Part shown: positions 1-12,869 of the stretch, in pieces
Layout of the letters: every line of letters starts with the position of its first letter
Numbering within the stretch: position 1 is the first letter of the stretch
From: Rhodocollybia butyracea
Taxonomy: Eukaryota; Basidiomycota; Agaricomycetes; Agaricales; Omphalotaceae
Reading direction: 5' to 3'
Assembly (NCBI GenBank): GCA_015501585.1
Contig: JADNRY010000062.1
Span: forward strand, 186,001-250,000
DNA: 64,000 nt
Translations under genes and position numbers: made by a program
Notes under the pieces: model-generated
Told to the model about the DNA's origin: nothing
Databases searched by the model: none
The model's input: only the letters and a program-made list of their open reading frames with translations

Positions 1-723
1 CAACGAGACTTGGTCTTCCGCCTTGAAGAGGAGGGCTGTTTGAAGAGGAGAGGAAAGGATGTCACCAACTCCAGGACGAAGATTCATTTGTTTGCAACCT
101 TGCCATTTCGTAATCCAAATATTATCAACGCCTAACCCTGCATCACTTCTGAAGACCAGTCTGTCGCCTTTGGGCGAGAAATGAGGATCGGAATCATACG
201 GAACTCCCAAGGTGACAGGATGAGCGATATTGACGTCTCCCTTGCTTAGATTTTGGAGAGAGTCGCCAGAAATGCAGTACAGGTCTCCCAGCATATCAAA
301 GACAATATCTTTAGAGACCGGATTTACATCGAGGCGCAACCAAGTGCCTTCATTCACTTCATATTCCAAGACATTTGGATGAGGAAAATCCGTCGAGATG
401 TCCCAAGGAGTCTGTTCACGAATAGGCCAAATATCGTCCTTCCATTGTTCCTCTGTTCTAAGAGGCAATGACAGATTTCTGTCGTGTAGAAATGGTAAAG
501 AAGAGGGAAAAAAGCCTGTGAAGGTGACTGCCAAAAAGAGCAAAGCAATGGATGCAACAATGCTTGAGGTCCTGCGTTTCCGATAGGATACAGGAATAAC
601 ACTGTAAGTAGAACGAGGGTTAATCTCGCCCTTCATAGTTGCGTTCAGAATTAGAACATTGAACAGCTCAACGGGCACAGTATGGCGCGTGACACGATAT
701 ACATCCACGGAAACAGAACTCAT
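1..723 (-). CDS. TolB-like propeller/amidohydrolase, N-terminal part (runs off left edge)
   Basis: The minus-strand frame is open from an ATG at 721-723 to the window edge, about 241 residues with no intron. Residues about 55-75 form one hydrophobic segment, so it is probably anchored by a single N-terminal membrane helix. The remainder holds the start of a TolB-type beta-propeller (for example WDISTDFP, GTWLRLDV, FDMLGDLYCI, HFSPKGDRLVFRSD). It is a clear paralog of the complete gene at 37280-41616, which has the same motifs in the same order and continues into a metal-dependent amidohydrolase. By inference this copy has the same layout beyond the window; substrate unknown. Sequence shows homology and frame; family behaviour is known for bacterial and fungal TolB-amidohydrolase fusions. 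Confidence 0.8.
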   Translation of the reverse strand, partial: MSSVSVDVYRVTRHTVPVELFNVLILNATMKGEINPRSTYSVIPVSYRKRRTSSIVASIALLFLAVTFTGFFPSSLPFLHDRNLSLPLRTEEQWKDDIWPIREQTPWDISTDFPHPNVLEYEVNEGTWLRLDVNPVSKDIVFDMLGDLYCISGDSLQNLSKGDVNIAHPVTLGVPYDSDPHFSPKGDRLVFRSDAGLGVDNIWITKWQGCKQMNLRPGVGDILSSPLQTALLFKAEDQVSL

Positions 724-1110
724 TGTTGTACGTAACTAATTACAATAAACGACGCGAGAAAAAGCAATACACGGCAACTCATACGAGAGCGAAAATCATC
801 TAGATAAATGTCAACAAGAATCAAGATTAATGCATCCCTTGCTTACCTGAAGATAACATCGGAAAGCACATCTACATCGTTCGGACAGCAAAGAGCCTCA
901 TATCGACGCCTCCTCCACTCCCACTCCGTCCAGCACGGTCAAAAGCCATAAATACCGAGTGCGAGCGAGCATCGTCTACATTTTTAACTGCACCTTTATA
1001 TGCACAAACAGTCTCGTCGACCACTACCTCTTTCTGATCTCTCAAACCCCTACCAACAGCTCCACCCGTCGTACCCAAGATGGACGGGCTCCTAAGAGCC
1101 AGCAATACCG
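724..1110. other. intergenic, no gene seen
   Basis: This stretch lies between the start of the minus-strand amidohydrolase paralog and the stop of eRF1, also on the minus strand. It must hold the upstream region of the former and the 3' end of the latter. No coding frame with convincing residue content is visible on either strand. Confidence 0.5.
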
Positions 1111-2686
1111 TCAGATATCTTCATCGTCAGAGTAGAACTCGTCTTCATCCTCTTCGTCGACAGACGTGAGGTTGGAAAAGTCAACCTTGTATCGAAGGAG
1201 GCCGCCGATACCGCCGAAACCTTTGACGAATTGGGCGCCCTCTTGAGACCGGTTCGTGACGAACTCGAGGTTGGCACCGAATTCTTTGTATTTTTCGGCG
1301 AACCATTCGAGAAGAGATTGTGGTTCTTCGGATTGCTCCATTTCCAAGCCAGTCGACTTGTCAAGGAACTTTTCCCGATCTTTCTCTTGCTCTTTGTTGG
1401 CGTAAATGACAATCTCCTCTAACAAGAATAGCAGACCAATCAGCCGTCATATTCGGATAAACAGATAAAAAAACTTACCTCCCGCTGCATGCCGAAGAGT
1501 ATAGCGCGTGATGTCAAGGTTCTCCCACACAACTAGCGTCTCCACTGCACCGAGTTCCAAAGCTTTGAGAGTATCGTCTACGCCAAAGCAGTATTTACCG
1601 GTATCCTGGCTGATTTCGTCAAAGTATTTTTGGATGAGACGCTTTTCTTGCACAAACTTGACATTGGCAAGTGATTCGGCCGCAAGTTCGATGGCCTAGG
1701 GTTCAAAATGAGAAGATGATGTGCAGATCGAGGACCAAACAGCATACTTGGTTAAAACCGTTCTCGCCTCCGTAACTGACATCAACCACCTTGATCACCT
1801 TTGCAACCAAACGAAGATCGAACATGTCGCTCTGGCTAAGCTCGGTTTTGAAGTCGGCGCTACCAGCTAGGACCAGTCCGGTCACGTTGACTTTATCGTT
1901 GGTGATGAAGTGTTGGACTGCCAACTCAGCAACCTTTCGTACGTAGTTGTGACGTTTTTCGTCTCGAAGACGAGAGAAACGCAGGGCAGACTGGCCACCA
2001 CGACCATGCTTCTTGGGTAAATCTACGGTGAATTTATGGATGACCTCACGGGTGTTTCCAGCGAGAGTACCGAAAAGGGTTCCATTGCCGTCCATGACGA
2101 TGAATCCAAAGCGAGAATCTGATTCTAAAAGTTCAGAAAGGGCCTCGGTGTGAAATTTATTGTCACAGAGATATAAAGACCTGGGCAGATGGGTAAGGAT
2201 CTATAGCCCGCAGGTAATTTGACATACGTGTTGATGGCTTGTGCGGTTCAAAGTCAAAGGAAACCTTCTTTTCTTTTCCCTCATCGGTCAAAATCGTTCC
2301 GACAAAGAGGACCAGACCATTGGCGGAACTCGGTTATATAGCTTGAGACGTTGCTGAGTACTGGTTATTGCTGCAAGAACTGAAAGACGGTTGACCCGGG
2401 ACTTGATGTTGGATGCTGTACCGTATTCCTGCGTCAACATAGCTGATGCTCTTGAAATTTGATCCTGGCACGATCTTCAGGTTTTAAAGAATATCGAGAT
2501 AAATCATAGTACCTTTGGGGGAATGATAAGACTAATCATAGATGTTCCGGCTCTGTCCTTGAAAATCAGCATGAAATCGCCTAAGCAGACTTGAGAAAAG
2601 GCTTACCCTCTGGCAGAATCAAGACTCTTGATGAGCTTCTTCACCTTCCACATCTGAATATTCTGCTCCGCAGTGTCCTGACTCAT
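1111..2686 (-). CDS. SUP45: peptide chain release factor eRF1
   Basis: Class I release factor that recognises all three stop codons in the ribosomal A site and triggers peptide release with eRF3. Six exons can be placed: 2607-2686, 2513-2552, 2228-2464, 1748-2180, 1479-1695, 1111-1418. Exon 3 carries the TASNIKS codon-recognition loop, exon 4 the YLCDNKF motif and [10 protein letters not shown] (the GGQ hydrolysis loop), and exons 5-6 the eRF3-binding C-domain ending in an acidic tail. The start MSQDTAEQN fits the family. Two places in exon 3 lose one base relative to the conserved reading: at the CC near 2322 (PPNG) and the CC near 2236 (KPIN). An essential single-copy gene is unlikely to be broken twice, so assembly error is the likelier cause. 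Identity is certain from the motifs. Confidence 0.95.
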
Positions 2687-2810
2687 GCTGGGCACCAACA
2701 AATCTTCCTTGGTAAAGTATGTGCAGAAGATGTAGTTTTATATAGAAGAAAAAATGGCAAGCGCCCATCAGTATCACGTTAGAATGAGTCACCTTCTTCT
2801 CCTCTCCACG
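2687..2810. promoter_or_regulatory. probable shared divergent promoter of eRF1 and the gene at 2811
   Basis: Only 124 bp separate the eRF1 start (minus) from the ATG at 2811 (plus). Both transcripts must start in or near this segment, so a bidirectional promoter is inferred. No classical TATA box is obvious. Confidence 0.4.
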
Positions 2811-3484
2811 ATGAACTCCAAGAAGCGGGGCCGTAACTCGCCACCAGTCACTGAAACGTCAAAGAGACTGAAAATTACTAGTGCCGATGTCTCCGATACC
2901 GTTTTCAATGCCGCGTCGTCTTCGAATATGCCAAAAGACACGCAGGAACAGACAAAGAAAGAGAATAAACAACGAATTAAAAAGCTTGCACCTGCCCGGC
3001 CTTTTCCTTCGGTCCCGACTTCGGTTTCAGCTACGGGGCCACGCTCGGCTCACAGCGAGGGCAAAAAACCTCATCTGCCTCACGCGGAAGACATCACTGG
3101 GCGCGTACATGCGAAGATGCAAGAATATAATCATCAAGGACGGGTCAGTCTCTTCGTTGCCTGAATGTTATGATACTAAGTACAGCTACAAGGTATAAAA
3201 CATTACATCTCAGTGCCATGGGAGCTGCAATTCCACTTCTTCTCCAGCTTTCCCTGGCTCTGCCACCGATCCTACCGTTTTCCTCAGACGAGATTCATAC
3301 GGAAATCATCACGGGAACTGTCGAAGTGCAGGATGAGCTGATCCCAGAAGAGGAAGAGGAGGACATCACATATAGAACGAGAGGCAAGTCGACGCTCAAG
3401 GTCACCATCAAAATCGGTGATGGTAAATCTTCTGGTGGCCCTCCTGCCAATTCAAAACGACGGCGACAGAAGAAAAACACTTGA
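2811..3484 (+). CDS. uncharacterised basic nuclear-type protein, gene model uncertain
   Basis: The first exon starts at ATG 2811 (MNSKKRGRNSPPVTE); an in-frame ATG at 2754 is possible but crowds the eRF1 start. It is rich in Lys, Arg, Ser and Pro. An intron probably starts at the GTCAGT after position 3143. The last frame, 3218-3484, has an acidic run (IPEEEEEDITY) followed by STLKVTIKIGDG and a basic end (KRRRQKKN), which looks like a nuclear localisation signal. I do not recognise a family. Another frame remains open past 3484 to about 3570, so the 3' exon structure is not settled. Confidence 0.4.
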
Positions 3485-4094
3485 AGGACCTGCTGAGAAG
3501 GATTCTGTTGTTATCGTCTATGGTGAGCCCGAGCAAGTGGACGCGGAAATGGTTTGAGAACCGTCAGGTACGTCAAATAATGTTCTTCAGTACATCTTTT
3601 TCATTAAACTTTGCAGTTACATAGTCATACGGTCTCGTAGAAAGAGCGTTACTAAATTATAAAGATGGATAAATGTCTACTGTGTCGCTGTGTTGCTACT
3701 CTGATCTTCAACAAGCCAGGTGAACTCTTCCTCGCATTTTTGGTCCGTGTGCAACTCGTGCATATATAAATATTCTTCATGTTCGTGGATCAGTATTCAT
3801 TCTGATACCTCTATACCCGCCGCCCTGAGACGAAATGTGGAGATGACCCAGAAAACTTGCCTGAAAAACGAGTTATTGAAGGATAGATGTAACGCATGCA
3901 ATAATAATTCTTACGTTTCCCTTGCCATGAAAACAGCGCGCGGATAAACCAAGATTTTTTGTTTGGGGGAATCCTCTGGGGCATTTGACATAACTCTGAT
4001 TTTAGCTTGAGGTCTTTGAGTTTGAAACGTTGTATCAAACTGCCCGTGGGTATGAGATTCCATACGACAAAATAATTCAGATACAGCACAAAAC
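3485..4094. other. 3' region, no confident gene
   Basis: Short open frames occur on both strands. On the minus strand, 3947-4042 could be a further exon of the gene at 4095-5040, because a 59-nt intron (GTGAGT...GGCAG) would join the frames (QRFKLKDLKLKSELC). On the plus strand the frame after 3484 could extend the previous gene. Neither is firm. Confidence 0.3.
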
Positions 4095-5040
4095 TCACTT
4101 TTGAAGGTCATTCCATTCTTGAAAATACTGCTGCGGGGGTAATAAATTTGTGACTGAAGACAGGTCATAAGAGATCGTTATTATCGGTTCCAAAGTAGAT
4201 TTATGGCGACCGATGGAAGTTGCCATGGATCGAAGAGCATCGGCACTTTGAGCAAAGCGTTGAGCGGACGAGTATAAGTATTCCAGCACATCTTCATCAT
4301 CATCCTTTGGACTAGTGTAAGCTGTATGGAATGATTCGTCATCGTCATCGTCTATGAAATGTTGAGACTCGGCATGGTTTCGTGCCAGGGGAGTAGCCAT
4401 TTCACTCCAAATTATTGGTTCCAACCTTCGGCGAGGGGAGCGACGAAGCCGGGGCTGGACCCCTCCTCTGCCTGACCTATCCCTATTCCATTTCTTGACA
4501 TCAACGTTCATCAGAGCACGAACACGTTCTTCCTCTACAGGAGTCACCGAATACGCAGGAACTGAGTCGAGGAGAGCGGGGGAAACCTTCGCCCAAGTAA
4601 CAACTAGTGGAGAGATGCTACATTTTTTCCAAGGAATGGCGGTACCCGGATTCAACGGGCGTCGACGAAGTGGATGTTTTGTATTAGGAAGCACTGGGAT
4701 TGTCATGTCTTGTCAATCCCTTCAACCCAATCAAATTTGTTCGGTGGGGTTTCTTGAAAAACAAAGTGCAGTTCCGTAGAAACGTGGGTAGAGGATGGGA
4801 CTGCTTGATCGAGCTGTATGGCGGGGAAAATGCTTGTTTGATAACATTATTGAAAGCGCGAATCTTTTGGGGGCGTACCTGGCCGATATACGCCACATAT
4901 TTTCCCGTTCCCAACCGTTGGCAAGCATGTGTCAACGATGGAATGCAAAGGTCCTTCACCATGGATATAGGATCGAGGCTGAAGACGACGAAAGATCCAG
5001 TCTGTGGAGAACAAGTTCTTGGGGTTGGGAAGTGAGACAT
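4095..5040 (-). CDS. uncharacterised protein, exon structure unresolved
   Basis: Two minus-strand blocks look coding. 4095-4706 (about 200 residues) contains Arg-rich stretches (RLRRSPRRRLEP) and an acidic patch (DDDDDESFHTAY). Upstream, 4890-5040 reads MSHFPTPRTCSPQTG followed by a hydrophobic segment (SFVVFSLDPISMVKDL). A donor at 4887 (CAG|GTACGC) fits the upstream block, but I could not find an acceptor that joins both frames cleanly, so an indel or a missed exon is possible. No family recognised. Confidence 0.35.
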
Positions 5041-5489
5041 CTGAAAAAGACTGCTTGATGTTGCGAGGTTTTTTACGCCTGGTGCCTTTATAAAGAGAGT
5101 TAGACATTACGTTCTCGTGGGTTAGGACAACAAGAAGGTAGGTCTCAAAAAGGATATCCGCCTTATTGTACTGAGTACAAGGGGACGCGTGATAGTTGTT
5201 CACTCACTGCTACGTTGAGTGAAGATGGTCCCAGCTTCAGGTATTAACCTGTATTGACCACTTAATCTGGGCATTAAATAATAGACATTGATGTATCTTG
5301 TCGAAGTCGAAGGGACCAAGCAATTTCTTTGTGCGAACAAATCATGTGTTGTTCAAGGTGTGCCAGTGTTTATAGACAATCAGAATAGGCAAGTTGTTAC
5401 AGGTTATATTCTTGGAAGATGTAAAGAAGTAGCCGAAAGTACAATAAGGAATGTGGCGTAGCAAGCGAACCTAGTGGGTGATATCGATA
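5041..5489. other. intergenic, no gene seen
   Basis: Lies between the probable start of the gene at 4095-5040 and the stop of the gene at 5490. It holds only short frames without convincing composition. Confidence 0.4.
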
Positions 5490-6829
5490 TTAAGCGTTCC
5501 ACAGGTCTTGTGTCTGTAACCTGCTGGCAAAGGAAGAGCTAAACTCAATATAGTTGCTATCTGACCAGTTTCCAGAAGATTCCATCCAAGGGTCAGATTC
5601 CGCTTCTGGAAATATATCATGGAAAGAAGACGTGCGCGAAAGTGCTTGGGGCGATGTCGCAACAAATGACGAGGAGAAATCCAGGGTTGGTAGAACAAGA
5701 GACTGAGCGGGCTCCACAGCGAAAGGAGAGCCCATCACATCTTCTCCAGACAACCCAGACAAAAGGGAAGACGTATCCGAGAATGCATCTTCATCATCCT
5801 CTTGTCTGTTTGTAATCTCTTCAAGAGCGCACCAGCCAGTTCCGCTTTCGCCGATGACGCTCCGAACTTCAGCTTTAGTCCAACCAGCAAACTCTACCTT
5901 CAAAATGGTGCAGACACCCTGTGAATCAGGACGTTCGGCATAGGCAGAACACTGGACTCCCTTGACCCATACGTCTGCGGCGTCAAGGCGAGAAAAGAGC
6001 GCAGAGACATGCAGAGAATGCATCTCATGAGAATTGTGAATGGATGCTAGGGTAGGAAGATGTAATAGAGGTGGGCGATCAGAAATATCGGAGGAAGGGG
6101 GATGCGCCGTGTAGGCGTAGGTGCAAGAGGAATAAGCAAAAGAGTAGTCACCAAAGGTGCGGTTGGACCAGTGAAATACTGATCCATCTCCGAAACTGAA
6201 TGGGTGAAGGAATCCAATGCAGAGATAGAATTAAGAACGTTCTTAGCTTTCGCCATTTCACCTTTTCGGACATTCTTGGTAGCCTTGCGTTTCAGAGTCT
6301 TCTTTCGGAAATCTCGTTCAGATTGCATGTGAGCTTCCCAGTCAGCTTCGTAGAGTGAACGTCCTGCGATAGGTACATTCTCGACCAGGTTTTGGAAGAC
6401 ACATCGGCCGGTCGAAAAGTTTCGGGCAGTTCCGAGGCCCACCTGAGCTACGGAACGTGAAATATAAGCAGGGGCTCGAGGGAAGAAACGAGGCTGCGCA
6501 GGACAGCTAAGAGTGTGTCTGGCCGAGAATGATAAACGTTCTTTAATGCTGCTCATACGACCTGGAGCTGAACCCCTGATCGCTTGTTGTAGGGACCCAG
6601 GGGACGCTGACAGTCCAGGAGCTGTAAGATGACCAACAAAGCGAGAAAGAAAAGTGCGGGCCTGAGAAGCAATTCGTTTCGCAGCTCCAACGGAACTCGG
6701 AGAGGTAAATCGGGCAAAGGCTGGAGTATGAATGGACCTAGCGGTATTTCCTGGAGGAATTGTACCGGAAACATGGCGAGGGGCTTCGTAAATCCTTCGC
6801 CATGCTCCATGCGATGATGCAGCCTGCAT
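5490..6829 (-). CDS. conserved fungal protein with mitochondrial-type N-terminus
   Basis: Starts at ATG 6829 (MQAASSHGAWRRIYEAPR). The first 120 residues are rich in Arg, Ser and Ala with few acids (for example ARSIHTPAFARF and GTARNFSTG), like a mitochondrial presequence. A basic stretch (KKTLKRKATKNVRK) follows. The C-terminal third contains HSLHVSALFSRLDAADVW and SVIGESGTGWCALEEI and ends in a Ser-rich acidic tail. The reading changes frame at the run of five C (plus-strand G 6097-6101). Adding one base there joins PTRRIP to SSDISDRPP without any intron, the same fault seen in eRF1. Architecture resembles a conserved agaric protein of unknown role; I assign no function. Confidence 0.6.
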
Positions 6830-7138
6830 CCGGAGTGCAATGTATCAGTCGGTGTTCTCTGGCTACAGTTGGTGGTGGTGCAAGGTCAAAGTGGTTTCAA
6901 TTTGAGGCAACGCGGCAATCGGCTTATATCCGGCTGGCAACTGTCTACGTCACTCTTGTCATGATAATTGCATCAGCGGCAAGTCACGCCCTTGTGGCTA
7001 TGCTAATCTCCGAGAGCTTATCTTATCAAGAGAGCGCTTATGCCGGGCGCTAATCAGGCGTTCCCAGGCATCAGGACCCTGCAAACTTTGATTCGGCCAA
7101 GTACAATTATTCTCAAAAGCGTTGCCTCACCTTTTTTT
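6830..7138. other. divergent upstream region
   Basis: About 309 bp between the starts of the gene at 5490-6829 (minus) and the WD40 gene at 7139 (plus). No coding frame is convincing; probably holds both promoters. Confidence 0.4.
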
Positions 7139-10100
7139 ATGGACGAATCCTTCGCGATACCTAGTGAAGGACTCGTCATCTCTTCTGTTCTCGGATTAAA
7201 ACCTTCTCTACGTCTTCTTCCACACAAATCGACACAAAAAGCCCATGTAATCTTGCGACGCGTAGAGATTGAAAATGATTCTAGTGAAGAAGAGGACTCT
7301 CAATCAACCTCCTCAATCGTCCACTTTAGACTTTTCGCTCAGAAACGGTTCACAATCACCCCAGGCAAAGAGATTTTGTTGACGGTTGAGGATGAAAGGT
7401 TCAAGGATCGTGCCGTGTTGTTTTCTGGGACTCCGTTAACATCAGAGGAGCTGGAGGAAATACAAAGGTCGAAAGCTGTCGACGAAGGTAACATACCACC
7501 GCTGCCAAAGACCGCACTTCCTCCAAAGATGAGACGCGCATGGAGAAAACCGGACGGCAAGTGTTCATATTTATCCTTCACTTTTGCCAAGCTCAATTGC
7601 TGCTTTCAGATGACGCAACTACAACATCTGAGCGGTCCTCTGTTGGTATCCAGGCTACTCCAGAAACATGTTCAACTCATGTCCAAGCACAACCGCTGTT
7701 ACGAGCAGTGGCGATTCAATCAGAGCCCTCTGTTGCGTCTGCGTCCGTTCAAGCACAAGACTCCATACCTATTCCGTATATACCTCCCCCTATCCTTTCC
7801 GGTGTAAGTCTTCCAACACTTCTGTAGCCTCATCAAACGTTGATATTAGTAGACGAGAACAAAAGAACGCAGTCTGTCTCCCATGGATTTGGACTCCCCT
7901 GGTTCCGTTTCAACCCCATTATCACCGTTGACTCCCTATCCATCCGTGTTAGACCTTCCTCCCACACCACTTGTGTTAGATCTTCCTCCCACACCGGTTC
8001 CTCTCATACCTGGTCCTCTTTCTCACTTGCTCACCTCCCCTTCATCCAAACCAGTTTTGTTGAATGATGACGCGGCTGATATGCAAATATCTCCTGACAG
8101 CAATTCATTTCCAAATCTTCCACTGCTTCTGCTTTCAGAAAGCTCGACAATTCCTATGTCTGAACAACGGATGAATGTTTCAGTGCCCTCTCAAACTGTA
8201 CTCCCTTCCCCCTTTCCTCAGTCACTTCCGTCTGTCGACAATAACATGACCATAGCTACAAGTACGGAAAAGGTATCTAAGAAATCTTCTACATACAATC
8301 CTTTCGTGTCTGCTGGTTTCGAAACAGAATTCACGGGGGAAGCGCGCGCAAAGAAAGAATCCATAACAGATGAACCGAAAACCGTGACAACCAAGGTAGT
8401 CTTCTAGTTTTTTTGTATATATTATCGTGGCTTCATATAACACTATTCTCCTAGTCGGAAAGTCCCACATTGGTCGAGGTGAGTATAATTGCTCTTTTTT
8501 TTGTTTTTTGTTTTTCATCATCATGGATGTTTTCGTTTCAGTCGCTTTCAGACGCTCTGTCTCCAAGACAGTCTAGCCCGGATGTGAAATCTACCGCTAC
8601 GTCCTCACCCGTACGGGAACAGGTTTGTTTTCTGGCAGTCAGTCAATACTTTTCCAGCGCTAATTTATACATTGAAATATAAGACCACTGGAAGCTCTAC
8701 TGCAACGGTTAATGATGAAGGGAAGGCGAAGGAGGATTTTAGTCATGTAATCAAAGAACCACAAGTGCGTCGTCGCCTTCGGTCACTGTTATTACCCACT
8801 GAGCTCTCCATACAGTCAGTGCAAATAAAAAGGACCCCTACTGGGCCGCGAAATGCGGTCGCTTCAAGCAGCAAGGTCATGGTTGAACATCATTCCAGGT
8901 CGATCTCCAATTTACCCATTGCCCCGCGCGCGCCACGAAGTCTCCGGAATATGGACGAAGAATCTACACCAACACCCAAAGCACTAGCGGTGATTTCTGC
9001 GGCATCTTTTTCTAATCCATTGGGTATCAAACCCTCGACACTCCCAGCCTTCACACCGCCTGCGCCTCACGCTGCCGTGACCGCTCAGACGAAGAAGAAA
9101 CTGATTATCGGGACGGGGTTTGCAAAGACACCAGCGGAAGCCAACTTAAATCCCTCTACTTCCCGCCTTAAAGGAACCAATCTGGTACATTATTCTTCAC
9201 CGTCACCTCCGCCTCCCAATTCTGCGCCCCCAGAGCCTGCTCCCACTCCACCACCACCACCTACCCCCATTCAAATAAAGTGGAAAAGGTTAAGTATAAA
9301 CACGGATAGTAATGCCAACGGTAAAGGTACGCAGCCAACTTCACATGCTTCACAACTTGTTCCCACCTGGACTTCGTGTAGGGTTACTGGAGCGAATATC
9401 TCCAACGACCTCGAGGACGTCCAATCCGCTCATGCCGTACGAATACAAATCTTCTTTATCTTCACTATAGGCCTTTCTGACTTCACCGCGTTTTAACAGT
9501 AAAGATTCACCGGACAATTTCCAACCCAATAGTGTTTCATTAGCCGCAAAACACTCACCCACTATCTCCAAACCCACTGGTCCTAAATCTCCTCCAAATA
9601 ACCCACCTCATCCACCACTTATTTCCAACTCTCCGCATCCTCCATCGCCGTTAACTCCCCTGTCATCACCAAACAATTCACCTAAGCACAAAATTACTAC
9701 TACAGCCATCCCTACATCCGCCCCTCGGAACGCTGCTTTATCCATAAACCCCAATACACTACCATCCGTTTCAATGGCTTTTTCAGCCAAACCGTCTTCT
9801 ATACCTCTTCTTCAACATCCTTTACCGCCAAAACCTGTGGGTTCGGCCTTACCTAGGGGAAACAAGCGTAACGCGCCTTCCCCGCCACCTCTGAAAGATT
9901 CAGTCTTATCTCGGGGCACCAAACGTGGTGCGCCTTCGCCGCCGCCTCTAAACGATTTGGCCTTACCCCGGGGAATCAAACGTGACGTGCCTTCGCCACC
10001 ACCTCCGACTGATTCTGTGGAGCCTATCCGAAAGTACAAACGAGTATTTAGGTGGCCAACCCTTGAATCCAACCACTCCATACTACTTAGAGGCGGCGGC

Positions 10101-11899
10101 CCTAACTGCGCGATCACGGGCATCTCTTTCTCCTCTGACGGAGCGCTTTTGGCGTTGAACTGTAAGCACAGGACATACGCTAAAAATACCACGCTCACTG
10201 CTTTTTTTCAGGCTCCGACAAAACGATTCGTATATTTGACAACTACGCTCGTATAGAGATGGCTCGTCTGTCTCATAATGCACGGGTGGCAAATGTTCTT
10301 TGGCTTGATGACGACAGTGGTGTGCTGTCGCTGGGTGAAGATGGTATGATAAGTAAATGGACTCGTGCGGTGAGTGATTTCGCTGTTTCAGAAGGTCCAG
10401 TAGGTACATCTTTCAGTAGGGGTTCAACCACTGGCAGTGGGCCAAGGTCGTTGATATCGGTGTCACATCCAGTTCTACTGACGCGGACAGTGGGATGTGT
10501 TTGGCATATCATAAAGATCGAATAGCTGTCTCGTTACCCACGGTGGGTGTAAAGATTTGGATCTGGATGAAAGGTAAAAACAGATATGAAGAGATCGACG
10601 AACGAATGTCTAACCCCGAACATAAACGTAGGCTCTTGGCAACTCCAGCGGCCCATCATTCGACCGAATGTAACAGCATTAATCTTCGTCGACAGTAATA
10701 CTCTGTATGGAGGTACTGCTGATGGTGTATTGTGGGTTGTTTATATCTTTTTACCATCTTCTGAGCTGAAGTCTTTCTCGTAGATGGTCTTGTGAAGTGC
10801 CAAACGGTACATTGCGTGCTTGTGCGTTTCTGAAAACAAAGATGTATGTATGCTTTCACCGTTGTTCTAACTGAGATTAAGCTTATTTCTAGCCTCTCAA
10901 TCGACCTAAATCCTGACAAGACGCATGTATTGATAGGTAATTTCGTGAAATGGGACTGCTAGTATAATGTTAAACGATCTGAATAGCCTGCCATGGTATT
11001 TGTCGTCTGATTGGTCTTCACGAAGACCAGAGAGGCAAGCTGGAACAATCATATTCCAACAAGGAAATAGAGTCTCTACCGCACGGGCAACGAAATCTCG
11101 GGGCAGTCTTCACTGCGCGAGGACAAGGTGTTTTGTTCGGTGATATCAATGGGTGCGCTCTCATTTGGGACACCCAGAAGGGATCCTTGGTATATGGACT
11201 AGATCATGGTGTCGGGGAAGTAGATTCTGGAGAAGGTATGTGACGTTTTCTTTCAAGGGACAGGTCCTTATCCTTTTGTAGACGAGGTAGTCAGTGCTGC
11301 TGTGGTTCGTGCTAATGGCAGCCCTCGTATATTTCGCTAATGTCCGCTTCAGAGTATGGAGGCTCCCAAATGCATCGTAACAGGAACTAAGACTGGACGT
11401 TTGTGCTGGTGGTCACAGCCAGCAACTGGAGGTCTGTTATTGGTTGGATTTATTTACACGCTGCTCATACGACTGAACCAGGCCCGAATAAAAAAAACAG
11501 AGTATCGTAGGCTACAAGTACTTATTTTTGAAATAATCCTATGCCTGTACTTTTTGGAACACTGTACATAGGTGTTGCTAGATAAGATAATGATGAAACG
11601 CCAGGATCTTGCCGGTTCTAAGCCGGAATCACACGGTCCTGTGCATTTGAATTGTGTTGCTTCCTCAACGCAACGAATTCACCAGTTGATTATTTCTTCG
11701 TCTATCGCTGTACGTCAACTCCTCTTTTTATTCGCCTTTTCTTTCACAAACTCTTTGACCTAAGTATCGTGTTCAGGTGTTCTTCAAGCCTCTAGATTTA
11801 GCACCCCTTGTCTCGAAGACGATCAATTCCCTCCCTTTCGACTTCTTGCTGCTCAGGATTCCAAGCTCTCTACCGTCGTATATATTTCCTATACTTTGA
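7139..11899 (+). CDS. large Pro/Ser-rich protein with C-terminal WD40-type repeats
   Basis: Starts at ATG 7139 (MDESFAIPSEGLVISS) and can be followed through many 50-60 nt introns to TGA 11897-11899. The N-terminal 150 residues are compact and partly acidic. The middle, about 700 residues, is low-complexity Pro/Ser/Thr with PPTP-type runs and three 19-residue repeats. From 10110 on there are beta-propeller-like blades: ITGISFSSDGALLALN, SDKTIRIFDNYARIE, VLSLGEDGMISKW, NTLYGGTADGVLWSCE, GVLFGDINGCALIWDT, KCIVTGTKTGRLCWW. The first intron (7556-7608) uses a GC donor. It is probably a scaffold protein; no named family recognised. The exon calls after 11428 are less certain. Confidence 0.65.
9843..10013 (+). 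repeat. three tandem 57-bp coding repeats
   Basis: Three in-frame units (9843-9899, 9900-9956, 9957-10013) encode 19 residues each with the pattern S/L-x-L-P/S-R-G-x-K-R-x-x-P-S-P-P-P-x-x-D. They sit in the disordered linker just before the WD40 part. The units differ by several bases each, so the duplication is not recent. Confidence 0.85.
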
Positions 11900-12068
11900 A
11901 AGTGAGTATCCTCTCCTCTTTATTCTGTACATTCGACCTCAAGAAGTCTTGCCCACGAGGCTCTTCGGTTGCCACGCTTGTGCGGGTCAACTCTTACGCA
12001 TATAAACCGCTCGATTCCTTTAGCTCACCTTCTTTTTCTTTATTTTTCTGGACCAGCTCTCAGGAGAC

Positions 12069-12869
<801 letters not shown>

